Position numbers and translations under genes: made by a program. Shown here in pieces: positions 24,859-32,756 of a DNA stretch of 45,608 nt. Position 1 is the first letter of the stretch. Every line of letters starts with the position of its first letter. Below the pieces are notes generated by a model. The model made no database searches. It worked only from the letters and a program-made list of their open reading frames with translations, and had not been told where the DNA came from. The stretch spans positions 19,986-65,593 of the forward strand of contig NZ_JH379401.1 of the NCBI RefSeq assembly GCF_000235885.1, in the 5' to 3' direction. This DNA is from Leyella stercorea DSM 18206 (GTDB lineage Bacteria > Bacteroidota > Bacteroidia > Bacteroidales > Bacteroidaceae).

Positions 24859-25842
24859 ATGGAAAAACGCTTGACGCAAATAATCAATATGGTCAGAAAC
24901 TTCCTGTTCAGCTCAGCTAACAGGGAGTTTCTGACTTTTTTCTTCTTTCTCGTATTGAGCACCATCTTCTGGCTGATGACCGCGCTCAACGAAACATACG
25001 AGAGGGAGATAGGCGTACCCGCGTACCTTGTGAACATACCGAAGAATGTGGTCGTTACAAGCGACATGGAGGACACCGTGCGCGTAACCGTGCGCGACAA
25101 GGGCTTTGCACTCCTTGCCTACACGTATGGCGAAGGCATACGCCCCATCAACGTAAACTTCCAGTCGGCTATCACACGTCAGTCGGGCTACGGCGTAGTG
25201 TCGTCGCAAGAGCTGATGAAAATGATTAATCAGCGCTTCAGCGGATCATCGAAGATAGTGCAGGTGAAACCCGATCGTCTCGACTTCCACTACAACTACG
25301 GACTGTCGCGTCAGGTGTCGGTAAAGATGGCTGGACACGTAGTGCCAGGCAAGTCGTTCTACCTCGCTCGCACACGCTTCTGGCCCGAGAAAGTCACAGT
25401 CTACGGCAGCAAGCAGGCACTCGACTCGCTGCGCTTTGTGAAGACTGTGCCAATCAACATCACCAACTTCAACGACACCGTCCTACGGACAGTAGCGTTG
25501 GAGACGATAAAGGGTGTGAAGATAGTGCCCAACACTGTGCGCATAGGGCTCTACCCTGATATCCTCACTGAGGAGAATATCGAGGTGCCAATCACGGCTA
25601 TCAATATGCCTGAGGGCAAAGTGCTGCGCACCTTCCCACAGCGTGTGACGGTGAACTTCATCGTTGGCGCAAGTATGTTCCGCAGCATCTCGTCTGAGCA
25701 GTTCGCTGTTGTTGTCGATTACAACGAGATAATCGACCACCCGTCGGACAAGTGCAGCATACATCTGCGAGAAACTCCGCAAGGCGTGCGCAACGCCCGA
25801 CTGAAGATGACGCAGGTCGATTATCTTATTGAGGAGCAGTAG
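24859..25842 (+). CDS. YbbR / CdaR-like protein
   Basis: A 327-aa protein with an N-terminal membrane anchor at about 24-42 (FLTFFFFLVLSTIFWLMTAL) followed by YbbR-like beta repeats outside (IGVPAYLVNIPKNVVVTSDM, FWPEKVTVYGSKQALDSLRF, IEVPITAINMPEGKVLRTFP). In Firmicutes YbbR proteins (CdaR) regulate the cyclic-di-AMP synthase. In Bacteroidetes the gene commonly sits between yajC and coaE, as here, and its role is not established. The downstream repeat begins right at its stop. Confidence 0.85.
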   Translation: MEKRLTQIINMVRNFLFSSANREFLTFFFFLVLSTIFWLMTALNETYEREIGVPAYLVNIPKNVVVTSDMEDTVRVTVRDKGFALLAYTYGEGIRPINVNFQSAITRQSGYGVVSSQELMKMINQRFSGSSKIVQVKPDRLDFHYNYGLSRQVSVKMAGHVVPGKSFYLARTRFWPEKVTVYGSKQALDSLRFVKTVPINITNFNDTVLRTVALETIKGVKIVPNTVRIGLYPDILTEENIEVPITAINMPEGKVLRTFPQRVTVNFIVGASMFRSISSEQFAVVVDYNEIIDHPSDKCSIHLRETPQGVRNARLKMTQVDYLIEEQ

Positions 25843-25884
25843 GGTGTTGAGATGGTGAGGTGTTGAGATGTTTACATTTCAACT
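25843..25884. repeat. Single arm of the TGAGATGGTG repeat
   Basis: GGTGTTGAGATGGTGAGG followed by TGTTGAGATG repeats the arm words of 22115-22211 without the mirror arm. It starts at the base after the ybbR stop codon. Confidence 0.65.
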
Positions 25885-25901
25885 TCTAAAGATTATAAAC
25901 A

Positions 25902-26477
25902 ATGAAGATAGCAATAACAGGCGGAATAGGGTCGGGTAAGAGCTACGTCTGTCGGCTCTTGGAGCAGCGTGGCATAGCGGTGTACGACTGCGATGCGGCT
26001 GCTAAGCGACTTATGCGCACATCAACCACACTGCAGCAGCAACTAAAGACACTCGTTGGCGACGCAGTCTACTCAGCCGACGGTGTGCTACAGAAGCCGG
26101 TGCTTGCCGAGTTCCTACTCGCAAGCGAGGCGCATAAACTCGCCATCAACGATATCGTTCATCCCGCAGTGGCAATCGACTTCGCAACCTCGGGGCAGCA
26201 GTGGCTTGAGAGCGCCATACTCTTCGAGAGTGGGTTCGACCGCCGCATAGCGTTCGACTGCATCGTTTGCGTGACAGCACCACGTGAGATACGCATACAA
26301 CGCATCGTACAGCGCGACGGCATTACCCCTGAGCGTGCAGCCGAGTGGATTGATGTGCAGATGAGCCAAGAAGAGATGGCAGAACGTAGCGACTTCCGCA
26401 TCCAGAACGACGGCGTATGCGACCTGCAAGTGCAGATCGACGATATATTAAGACAAATAGCAATCAATAATCAATAA
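25902..26477 (+). CDS. coaE: Dephospho-CoA kinase
   Basis: Last step of coenzyme A synthesis: phosphorylation of the 3'-hydroxyl of dephospho-CoA. P-loop GGIGSGKS is at 7-14, followed by YDCDAAAKRLM (about 28-38) and LAINDIVHPAV. ESAILFESGFDRRIAFDCIV (about 106-125) is the substrate-lid region, and QRIVQRDGITPERA holds the conserved arginines. The length of 191 aa is normal. It follows the YbbR gene by 59 bp and precedes the DUF5606 gene by 23 bp. Confidence 0.95.
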   Translation: MKIAITGGIGSGKSYVCRLLEQRGIAVYDCDAAAKRLMRTSTTLQQQLKTLVGDAVYSADGVLQKPVLAEFLLASEAHKLAINDIVHPAVAIDFATSGQQWLESAILFESGFDRRIAFDCIVCVTAPREIRIQRIVQRDGITPERAAEWIDVQMSQEEMAERSDFRIQNDGVCDLQVQIDDILRQIAINNQ

Positions 26478-26500
26478 TTAATAAATAAACATTAAAGACA

Positions 26501-26944
26501 ATGGAAACAATTCTTTCAATAGCCGGCAAGCCGGGACTTTACAAACTCGTATCACGTGGCAACCGCAACCTCATCGTTGAGGCTCTCGACGCTACACACC
26601 GCCGTATGCCGGCTTTTGCTTCTGACCGTGTAACATCGCTCGGCGACATCGCTATGTACACCGACGCAGAGGACATCCCATTGTGGCAGGTGCTCAAGAA
26701 CCTCGGCGAGAAGGAGCAGTCGAAGGAGTGTTCGCTCAACTACAAGAAGTGCTCGGCTGACGAGCTCCACAACTTCTTCGCAGAGGTATTGCCGGCTTAC
26801 GACCGCGACCGCGTTCACGATTCGGACATCAAGAAGCTCATCCAGTGGTACAACATTCTCGTCATCAACGGCATCACCGACTTCGAGACTGTGCTTGCAC
26901 CCACAGAGGGCGACAACATTGACGACCGTCAGGAGGCTGAATAA
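26501..26944 (+). CDS. DUF5606 domain protein
   Basis: A 147-aa protein recognised as DUF5606: METILSIAGKPGLYKLVSRG at the N-terminus, IVEALDATHRRMPAF, a central DIAMYTDAEDIPLWQVLKNL, and an AVLPAYDRDRVH-like turn followed by IKKLIQWYNILVINGITDF. The family is found in Bacteroidetes and has no known function. The N-terminal 70 residues look like a small beta-rich nucleic-acid-binding fold, which is a guess. Its stop codon overlaps the rsmA start by one base, so translation is coupled and a ribosome or RNA role is plausible. Confidence 0.8.
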   Translation: METILSIAGKPGLYKLVSRGNRNLIVEALDATHRRMPAFASDRVTSLGDIAMYTDAEDIPLWQVLKNLGEKEQSKECSLNYKKCSADELHNFFAEVLPAYDRDRVHDSDIKKLIQWYNILVINGITDFETVLAPTEGDNIDDRQEAE

Positions 26945-27747
26945 TGGCGAAGGCGGTTAGACCGAAGAAGAACCTTGGACAGCACTTCCTCACCGATCTC
27001 GGCATAGCGAAGGCTATAGCCGACACGGTGGACGCTTGTCCCGACATACCGGTGTTGGAGATAGGACCTGGTATGGGTGTAATGACACAATTTCTTGTCA
27101 CCAAGCCACGCCTTGTGAAGGCGGTGGAGATTGACAAGGAGTCTGTGGCTTACCTCAACGAGACCTTTCCGAAGCTCCGCGAGAACATCATCGGTAACGA
27201 CTTCTTGCGTATGGATCTCAATGAGATATTCGACGGCAAGCAGTTCGTACTCACGGGCAACTATCCTTACGACATCTCGTCGCAGATATTCTTCAAGATG
27301 CTCGACTACAAGGAGCTTATCCCTTGCTGCACGGGTATGATACAGCGCGAGGTGGCTCTGCGCATCGCGTCTGCACCCGGCACAAAGGCGTACGGCATCC
27401 TGTCGGTGCTCATCCAGGCTTGGTACGACGTGGAGTATCTCTTCACGGTTGACGAGACGGTGTTCAATCCGCCTCCAAAGGTGAAGAGTGCAGTGATACG
27501 CATGACGCGCAACACTGTGACCGACCTCGGTTGCGACGAGCGTCTGTTCAAGCGCGTAGTGAAGACCGTGTTCAACCAGCGTCGCAAGATGCTGCGCGTT
27601 AGCTTGCGCCAGATATTTGGCGGTTCGGCTTCTGCCGAGTTCTACGCACAGGACATCATGACGAAGCGTCCGGAGCAGCTCTCCGTGGAGCAGTTCGTAG
27701 AGCTTACGAACATCGTGGAGGCAGAGATGAAGCGCCTTGAAATATAA
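26944..27747 (+). CDS. rsmA: 16S rRNA (adenine(1518)-N6/adenine(1519)-N6)-dimethyltransferase
   Basis: KsgA/RsmA dimethylates two adjacent adenines near the 3' end of 16S rRNA in late 30S assembly. The N-terminus KKNLGQHFLTD is the family hallmark. The SAM-binding motif is VLEIGPGMGVMT at 37-48, and the catalytic NYPY is at 106-109. FNPPPKVKSAVIRM and NQRRKMLRVSLRQIF complete the pattern. The length of 267 aa is normal. It overlaps the DUF5606 gene by one base (TAATG). Confidence 0.96.
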   Translation: MAKAVRPKKNLGQHFLTDLGIAKAIADTVDACPDIPVLEIGPGMGVMTQFLVTKPRLVKAVEIDKESVAYLNETFPKLRENIIGNDFLRMDLNEIFDGKQFVLTGNYPYDISSQIFFKMLDYKELIPCCTGMIQREVALRIASAPGTKAYGILSVLIQAWYDVEYLFTVDETVFNPPPKVKSAVIRMTRNTVTDLGCDERLFKRVVKTVFNQRRKMLRVSLRQIFGGSASAEFYAQDIMTKRPEQLSVEQFVELTNIVEAEMKRLEI

Positions 27748-27748
27748 T

Positions 27749-27888
27749 AGGGGTGTACTTGTTTTTTTGTTGGTGCAGTTGAGACAACTGCACCCCCTGA
27801 TAATAGCACATACTTCTTAGGGGGTGCACTTGTCTCAAGTGCACCAATTTATTAATAATACATACTTCTTAGGGGGTGCACCAACTTA
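27749..27888. repeat. Cluster of GGTGCA palindromic repeats after rsmA
   Basis: Begins 2 bp after the rsmA stop. A degenerate half unit (GGGGTGTACTTG) is followed by an intact unit at 27772-27794 (arms GGTGCAGTTG / CAACTGCACC). A second unit at 27823-27845 has both arms changed together (GGTGCACTTG / CAAGTGCACC). A collapsed unit at 27872-27884 (GGGGGTGCACCAA) has lost its loop. ATAATACATACTTCTTAGGG is repeated between the last units. Confidence 0.9.
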
Positions 27889-27902
27889 TTAATAATTCAA
27901 GT

Positions 27903-28071
27903 TTCGGATTTAGAATTTATGCCGTTTGAGCATACTCTCTAAGTGCAGCCAAGGCTCTTGTCATTCTCAATAATTTGGATGGTTAGTTCATCTGAGTCAG
28001 CACCAATGAGTTCTGAAACGACGGCTACCACCTCTATTATTAAAAAACTATGTAATATCCGCCGAATCACG
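27903..28071 (-). other. Possible remnant of a coding region
   Basis: On the minus strand two short overlapping frames look protein-like: VVAVVSELIGADSDELTIQ followed by IIENDKSLGC and a stop, and MTRALAALREYAQTA with a stop at about 27918. They could be the frameshifted end of one lost gene. I recognise no family, and chance cannot be excluded at this length. It lies at the edge of the Crp-SMR-MFS islet. Confidence 0.25.
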
Positions 28072-28635
28072 TCACTTTATTTGTGCCCTGATCCGGCTCA
28101 GACTTGCCTGTGTTATGCCTAAATAGGTAGCAATGTTTCCCAACGGCAACCGTTGCAACAAATCGGGTTCTTTCTCTAACAACTCTTTGTATCGTTCCGA
28201 AGCAATGGCGGACAACATGGAAATTAGCCGTTCCTCGGTGGCAAGCAATTCCATCTCCGCATAACGCCGTCCCCAATTGGCAATATGCAAGTCTTCCGAA
28301 AACAATTCTTTCAGCTTTTTCCTCTCCAATACGTATAAGACAGAATCTTCCATCAGCTCCATCGTCTCATATCCCGGCTCATTGTTTACGTATCCTTTCA
28401 TAGAAACAAGGGTCGCTCCTTCCTTGCCAACCCAAAATGTAATTTCTTTCCCGTCCACCGAAGTGTAAGCGCGGACAATGCCTTTCTTGATGAAAAAGAT
28501 ATCCTTTTCTATCTTGCCGCTTTCCAACACGCAGAATCCTTTTGGGTATGAAACCTCAGTCAGGCATTGCCGTAATCTATCCAAAGACGCATTCGGCATG
28601 GCATATCTTTGATTGATGATTTCCTTTATATCCAT
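28072..28635 (-). CDS. Crp/Fnr family transcriptional regulator
   Basis: A 187-aa regulator with an N-terminal cyclic-nucleotide-binding-like beta barrel (YPKGFCVLESGKIEKDIFFI, then KKGIVRAYTSVDGKEITFWV). A dimer helix and a C-terminal helix-turn-helix follow (LPLGNIATYLGITQASLSRI at about 162-181). No cluster of four cysteines is present, so it is not an FNR-type iron-sulfur sensor; the ligand is unknown. It is divergent from the SMR-MFS exporter operon, across a 162-bp region with two direct repeats, so it probably controls those genes. Confidence 0.88.
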   Translation of the reverse strand: MDIKEIINQRYAMPNASLDRLRQCLTEVSYPKGFCVLESGKIEKDIFFIKKGIVRAYTSVDGKEITFWVGKEGATLVSMKGYVNNEPGYETMELMEDSVLYVLERKKLKELFSEDLHIANWGRRYAEMELLATEERLISMLSAIASERYKELLEKEPDLLQRLPLGNIATYLGITQASLSRIRAQIK

Positions 28636-28658
28636 AACTCATTGTTGTATTCGGTGTG

Positions 28659-28666
28659 CAAAATTA
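28659..28666 (-). promoter_or_regulatory. -7 box of the Crp/Fnr regulator gene
   Basis: On the minus strand TAATTTTG fits TAnnTTTG, 24 bp before the start codon. The -33 region (TTCC at 20 bp) is weak. Confidence 0.5.
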
Positions 28667-28709
28667 TAAAATAGCACATAGAAACGGGAATGAACGGCTG
28701 TTTTTTTTG

Positions 28710-28743
28710 CCAAATGCAAAATCAGTTTTTACCAAATGCAAAA
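28710..28743. promoter_or_regulatory. Direct-repeat operator candidate
   Basis: CCAAATGCAAAA occurs at 28710-28721 and again at 28732-28743, 22 bp apart (two helical turns). The second copy occupies the -33 position of the SMR-MFS promoter, whose -7 box TACTTTTG is at 28765-28772 and which has no TTTG box. This suggests binding of the divergent Crp/Fnr-type regulator as an activator, or repression by occlusion. Confidence 0.5.
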
Positions 28744-28764
28744 AGCCATTAGAGATTACTTGCT

Positions 28765-28772
28765 TACTTTTG
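28765..28772 (+). promoter_or_regulatory. -7 box of the SMR-MFS operon
   Basis: TACTTTTG matches TAnnTTTG and lies 26 bp before the SMR start codon. There is no -33 TTTG box; the operator repeat is in its place. Confidence 0.5.
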
Positions 28773-28797
28773 CACCTGAATTTAATAATTTATAGGT

Positions 28798-29124
28798 ATG
28801 AATTGGATAATCTTATTATTGGCAGGATTGTTTGAGGTGAGCCTTACATTCTGCTTGGGTAAAACGAGAGCTGCGTCAGGACTTGCTTTTTATCTGTGGG
28901 GTAGTGGCTTCTTGGCTTCCACGGTATTGAGCATGACCCTGCTTGCCAAGGCGGTTCAGACTTTACCTTTGGGAACGGCATACGCCATTTGGACGGGTAT
29001 CGGGGCGGTTGGTACGGTCTTGATAGGGATATTCGTCTTCAAGGAGTCGGCCACTCCCATCCGTCTTTTCTTCCTGTTCACGCTCATTGCTTCTCTGATA
29101 GGATTGAAAATCGTGTCATATTGA
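28798..29124 (+). CDS. Small multidrug resistance family transporter, SugE/Gdx-like
   Basis: A 108-aa four-helix inner-membrane antiporter of the SMR family. The essential membrane glutamate is E13 (AGLFEVSLT). The block LPLGTAYAIWTGIGAVGTVL (about 59-78) and the end FKESATPIRLFFLF are closer to SugE/Gdx guanidinium exporters than to EmrE-type drug pumps. No guanidine riboswitch is visible upstream, so the substrate is uncertain. The MFS gene starts 13 bp downstream and is surely co-transcribed. Confidence 0.88.
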   Translation: MNWIILLLAGLFEVSLTFCLGKTRAASGLAFYLWGSGFLASTVLSMTLLAKAVQTLPLGTAYAIWTGIGAVGTVLIGIFVFKESATPIRLFFLFTLIASLIGLKIVSY

Positions 29125-29137
29125 AAGGCGACGGAAG

Positions 29138-30319
29138 ATGAAGTATGAATTGAGGGAGAATCAAGGTATTCCGGTGCCTTTGCTGGCGCTGATGGCAGTT
29201 GCTACCGGGCTTTCCGTTGCCAACTGCTATTATAACCAGCCTCTGTTGGGTAGCATGGCTAAGGATTTCGCGGTAAGCGACTTTTCCGCCAGCATGGTGG
29301 CGACATTGACCCAGATAGGCTATGTGGCAGGGCTTGTATTTGTCATTCCGCTTGGCGACCTGGTTTCGCGAAAGAGACTGATATTGACCAATTACATCGT
29401 TTCTTCGTGCGCCTTGCTTGCCATAGCACTCGCTCCGAACATCTATTGGGTGTGGGGCGCATCCTTGTTTGCCGGGGCATCTTCTGTCATGCCGCAGTTC
29501 TTCATTCCGTTGGTGTCGTATAATTCAGCTCCTGACCACAAGGTGCGCAACGTGGGGATTATACAGTCCTGTTTGCTCATAGGCATTCTTGGGTCACGGG
29601 TATTCAGTGGTTTACTCGCCGATATATGGGGATGGCGTTCTGTCTATTTTGTGGCTTGCGTGTTTATGCTCGGGTGTTTTCTGATGATTCACAAAATGCT
29701 GCCCGTGTTGCCTGCCCGTTCACAAGAAAAATATGCAGGGCTGATGAAATCCTTGTTGCGTCTACTTTTCAAATACCCGTACTTGCGTATCGCGTCGTTG
29801 AGGGCGGCATTGGCTTATGGCTCGTTCTTTGCCTTGTGGAGTTGCCTTGCTTTCCGAATGAAGCAAGAGCCTTTCTTTGCGAGCGACGATATTATCGGAG
29901 CACTCGGTTTGTGCGGATTGGCAGGTGCATCCACGGTGGTTTTCATCAGCGGATATATCCAAAAGTATGGCGCAAGATTCTTCTCCATTGTCGGAGGATG
30001 CGTCATCTTGTTTGCATGGTTGTTGGCATTTTGGGGAAATGACAGTTACTTGTGGATGATAATCGCCATCCTCTTGATTGATGCCGGAATGCAAAGCATC
30101 CATCTGTCAAATCAGACAAGCGTGGTCGCTCTTGACGCATCCGCCATCAACAGGGTCAATACCGTTTATATGACTATTTACTTCTTAGGAGGTTCTGCCG
30201 GTACATTTGTTTCAGGTTTATTCTGGCAACATTATGGATGGATGGGTGTGGTGGGGGTAGGAGTTGCCTTTACCGCAGCTTCCTTGCTTGCTAATTGCTT
30301 CAACTCTAAAACGGCATAA
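29138..30319 (+). CDS. MFS transporter, drug-efflux type
   Basis: A 393-aa membrane protein with about 12 hydrophobic helices. NCYYNQPLLGSMAKDFAVSD near residues 30-50 is typical of a group of MFS exporters in Gram-negative bacteria. The loop 2-3 motif is GDLVSRKRLIL (motif A, GDxxxRKR). The substrate cannot be predicted. It is the second gene of an exporter pair behind a divergent Crp/Fnr-type regulator, which suggests an inducible efflux module. Codon use is less GC-biased than in the flanking housekeeping genes. Confidence 0.88.
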   Translation: MKYELRENQGIPVPLLALMAVATGLSVANCYYNQPLLGSMAKDFAVSDFSASMVATLTQIGYVAGLVFVIPLGDLVSRKRLILTNYIVSSCALLAIALAPNIYWVWGASLFAGASSVMPQFFIPLVSYNSAPDHKVRNVGIIQSCLLIGILGSRVFSGLLADIWGWRSVYFVACVFMLGCFLMIHKMLPVLPARSQEKYAGLMKSLLRLLFKYPYLRIASLRAALAYGSFFALWSCLAFRMKQEPFFASDDIIGALGLCGLAGASTVVFISGYIQKYGARFFSIVGGCVILFAWLLAFWGNDSYLWMIIAILLIDAGMQSIHLSNQTSVVALDASAINRVNTVYMTIYFLGGSAGTFVSGLFWQHYGWMGVVGVGVAFTAASLLANCFNSKTA

Positions 30320-30454
30320 GGGTGGATGTCAAATTTCTTGTGCTTTTCCCAATCAAGTTTTTGTTTTCTACTGCTGTATATAATAAGTGTGTAGTTGAAA
30401 AAATCTGCCATATCTACCAGCATCTTACGCAACTCGCACATTATAAGCACAATA

Positions 30455-30514
30455 AAGGCTGGTAGATAAGTCGCCGGAAGCCTAAATCTTCCAGCCTATC
30501 TACCAGCCTTTTTT
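30455..30514. terminator. Terminator of the SMR-MFS operon
   Basis: AAGGCTGGTAGATA (30455-30468) pairs with TATCTACCAGCCTT (30497-30510), with an inner GGAAG / CTTCC stem, and TTTTTT follows. The A run on the other side makes it usable for the minus-strand gene 30574-31872 as well. A half copy (TATCTACCAGTCTATG) follows at 30518. Confidence 0.85.
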
Positions 30515-30573
30515 GTATATCTACCAGTCTATGCCGTTCTGTTTAGCGGCACAGGTGGGTTGTTTAAGCTGTT

Positions 30574-31872
30574 TTACTTCTGCAGATACTTCTTGCCGTT
30601 CACGATAACGATGCCCTTGTAGTCGGCACCTACACGCTGACCAGCGATGTTGTAGCGTACGTTGCTCTGCTGCTTAACGGTTGTCTGAACGCCGTTGATG
30701 CCAGCTGCCTCGTCGAATACGAAGAGCATCGGCTTAACAGCCTTGTCCTGAGCCTCTGTCCATGCACCGAATGTGGTGAATGTACCGTTGCCGTACTGTA
30801 TGAACTGACCGTTGTTTGTGATGGTGAATGTGCCGTTCTCTGCAGGCTCTACAGTCCAAGCCTTAGCCTCGTTGCCGAGCTGGAATGAAGCGTGTTTGCC
30901 GTCCATGTAGAGGTAGTAGCCGTTAGCGTCCTTGATAGCGCAGCCGCCCTCAGCAGCCTCGAATGTGAATGCGTTTTTGTAAGACGACTTAATCTTGAGT
31001 TCGTCAACGATGCCGTCAACCTTGAACGAGTTGAGGTAGCCGTAAGGCTTCTCTGCGTTGTACTTGACAGGAGCAGCGTAGTATGTCTTGTTGTCGCGCT
31101 GAGCCACGATGAGATACTGCTTGCCAGCCTCTACTGCGGTAGCCTTCTTGTACACGTTCATGCGGTAAACATAAACAGTGCAGGTTGTCTTGCCAGCGTT
31201 GAAGTCGGCGTTCTCCTCTGCAGAAGCAGTGATGATAGCCTTGCCCTCCTTGCCAGTTGCTGCGATAACGCCCTCTGCGTTTACGGTAGCTACCTCCTCG
31301 TTGTCAGAAACGAACTTAACAGCAGCTGTTGTTGCCTTTGTGAATGTAGGAGCAGTGAATGTTGTGCCGAGCTCGTAGTCGACGGTTGACTCAGAGAACT
31401 TCAAGCCTGCTGACTTCTTTGTAGGACCTACTTCTCCGCCTACTGTCACCACGATGGTAGTAGCGCGAACCTGGTTAGACTCTGCTGTGAATTTAACTTC
31501 AGCAGCGTTGCCTACCCATGTGCCAGTCTTGCCCTCGTAAGAGTAGCCATCCTGAGCAGCGAAGCAGCCAGGACCCCACTTTACCTCATTGTTAGCTGTA
31601 CATGTGAACACAATCTTGGTGATGTTGCCAACGGTTGAAGACACGGTCAGTATGTTGCCCTTGTAGATACGGAACTGCTGTCCGTTATACAGGTTGCCAG
31701 CACCAGATGTTGATGTGCCCTTGTCGATGGTGAGAGTGATACCATCCTGAGTTACTGTAGCTGTCTCGCCACCAGCGAAATCAGTGGCGTTGAGTGTGAT
31801 GTCGCCTGCAAATGCAGTGCTGCAAACGAGCATAAGCATAGCCATGAATGTGTAGCGTAAAGTTTTAATCAT
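30574..31872 (-). CDS. Secreted protein with Ig-like domain and C-terminal sorting-type tail
   Basis: A 432-aa protein with a signal peptide (MIKTLRYTFMAMLMLVCSTAFA). Residues about 25-150 form a beta-rich domain of a kind common in Prevotella secreted proteins (VSSTVGNITKIVFTCTANNE). A BIG2-like Ig domain follows at about 152-235 (LKFSESTVDYELGTTFTAPT and SDNEEVATVNAEGVIAATGK). A further beta region follows (about 240-385). The C-terminus YNIAGQRVGADYKGIVIVNG then KKYLQK resembles the type IX secretion tail seen in this group, so it may be surface-attached. The function is unknown. It has its own promoter and terminator. Confidence 0.72.
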   Translation of the reverse strand: MIKTLRYTFMAMLMLVCSTAFAGDITLNATDFAGGETATVTQDGITLTIDKGTSTSGAGNLYNGQQFRIYKGNILTVSSTVGNITKIVFTCTANNEVKWGPGCFAAQDGYSYEGKTGTWVGNAAEVKFTAESNQVRATTIVVTVGGEVGPTKKSAGLKFSESTVDYELGTTFTAPTFTKATTAAVKFVSDNEEVATVNAEGVIAATGKEGKAIITASAEENADFNAGKTTCTVYVYRMNVYKKATAVEAGKQYLIVAQRDNKTYYAAPVKYNAEKPYGYLNSFKVDGIVDELKIKSSYKNAFTFEAAEGGCAIKDANGYYLYMDGKHASFQLGNEAKAWTVEPAENGTFTITNNGQFIQYGNGTFTTFGAWTEAQDKAVKPMLFVFDEAAGINGVQTTVKQQSNVRYNIAGQRVGADYKGIVIVNGKKYLQK

Positions 31873-31936
31873 AGTGTTTAATTTTAAGTTTATAGATGTT
31901 ATTTGATAATGTTCGATTACGTTATTATTGACAATG

Positions 31937-31967
31937 CAAAGTTATATATTATATATGAGAAAAGCAA
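31937..31967 (-). promoter_or_regulatory. Promoter of the secreted Ig-like protein gene
   Basis: On the minus strand, TTGC, a 19-bp spacer and TAACTTTG. The untranslated leader would be about 60 nt. Confidence 0.6.
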
Positions 31968-32016
31968 TTACAATGAGGTGAAAAAAGTTCTACAATTCAA
32001 AAAACTTTAGCTTTTC

Positions 32017-32048
32017 TTTGGGAATTTCATTAAAATAGTTTAACTTTG
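32017..32048 (+). promoter_or_regulatory. Promoter of the ECF sigma factor gene
   Basis: TTTG at 32017-32020, a 20-bp spacer and TAACTTTG at 32041-32048 match both consensus boxes. This is the housekeeping sigma form, so no autoregulated ECF-type promoter is evident. Confidence 0.75.
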
Positions 32049-32146
32049 CCAATGCGTTAATGCAAAGCAACTATATTTTTTAATTCATTAAACCCCTGTT
32101 TATTGCCTATCGAAGCACATTTACTTAACAAAAACCGATTAAGAAA

Positions 32147-32743
32147 ATGAAGAATTTAAAGGATATGACCGACGAAGAGTTGGCCCTATCATACGTCGAT
32201 GGGAATAACAAGGCTTTCGATTTGTTGCTTTCGCGCAATCAGCAGAACCTCTTCTCATACATTCTTTTCGTGGTTCACGACCGCGAAACCGCTGATGATA
32301 TCTTCCAGGAGACCTTCATAAAGGTTATCACACGTCTTCAGGAGGGTCGTTATGTTGTCAGTGGCAAGTTCAGCGCGTGGGTGATGCGTATCGCCCACAA
32401 CGCCATCATGGACTGGTATCGCGACCAGTCGTCGCGTTGCATCGTGAAAGCCGGAAAGGACAACGACCTCTCCAACATCGGAGGCGACGACCTCATGGAG
32501 GGCAACATCGAGAGCGCATACGTCAACCGTCAGGTGATGAACGACGTGCGCCGACTTCTCGATATGCTGCCACCCATTCAGCGCGAGGTAGTGTACATGC
32601 GCTATTATCAGCAACTCTCTTTCAAGGAGATTGCCGACACCACGAGTGTGAGCATCAACACCGCCCTCGGCCGTATGCGCTATGCCCTGCTCAACATGCG
32701 TCGCATGGCGAAGAGCAACGGCATCTCGCTCCAATTAGCGTAA
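32147..32743 (+). CDS. ECF-type RNA polymerase sigma factor
   Basis: A 198-aa sigma-70 family protein of the extracytoplasmic-function class. Sigma region 2 is at about 20-95 (DRETADDIFQETFIKVITRL and FSAWVMRIAHNAIMDWYRDQ). Region 4 is at about 128-185 (LDMLPPIQREVVYMRYYQQL and FKEIADTTSVSINTALGRMR). No anti-sigma gene lies beside it: the upstream gene is on the other strand and the downstream gene is the convergent rpe. Regulation by a distant partner or by expression level is inferred. Confidence 0.92.
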   Translation: MKNLKDMTDEELALSYVDGNNKAFDLLLSRNQQNLFSYILFVVHDRETADDIFQETFIKVITRLQEGRYVVSGKFSAWVMRIAHNAIMDWYRDQSSRCIVKAGKDNDLSNIGGDDLMEGNIESAYVNRQVMNDVRRLLDMLPPIQREVVYMRYYQQLSFKEIADTTSVSINTALGRMRYALLNMRRMAKSNGISLQLA

Positions 32744-32756
32744 TTTCAGGGGCACT

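Noticed and set aside
28680..28797. Guanidine (ykkC-type) riboswitch before the SugE/Gdx-like gene
   Set aside because: The promoter -7 box is only 26 bp from the start codon, leaving no leader long enough for a riboswitch.
30232..30450. 72-codon minus-strand ORF downstream of the MFS gene
   Set aside because: Half of it is antisense to the MFS gene. The rest shows no family pattern, no promoter and no signal sequence.
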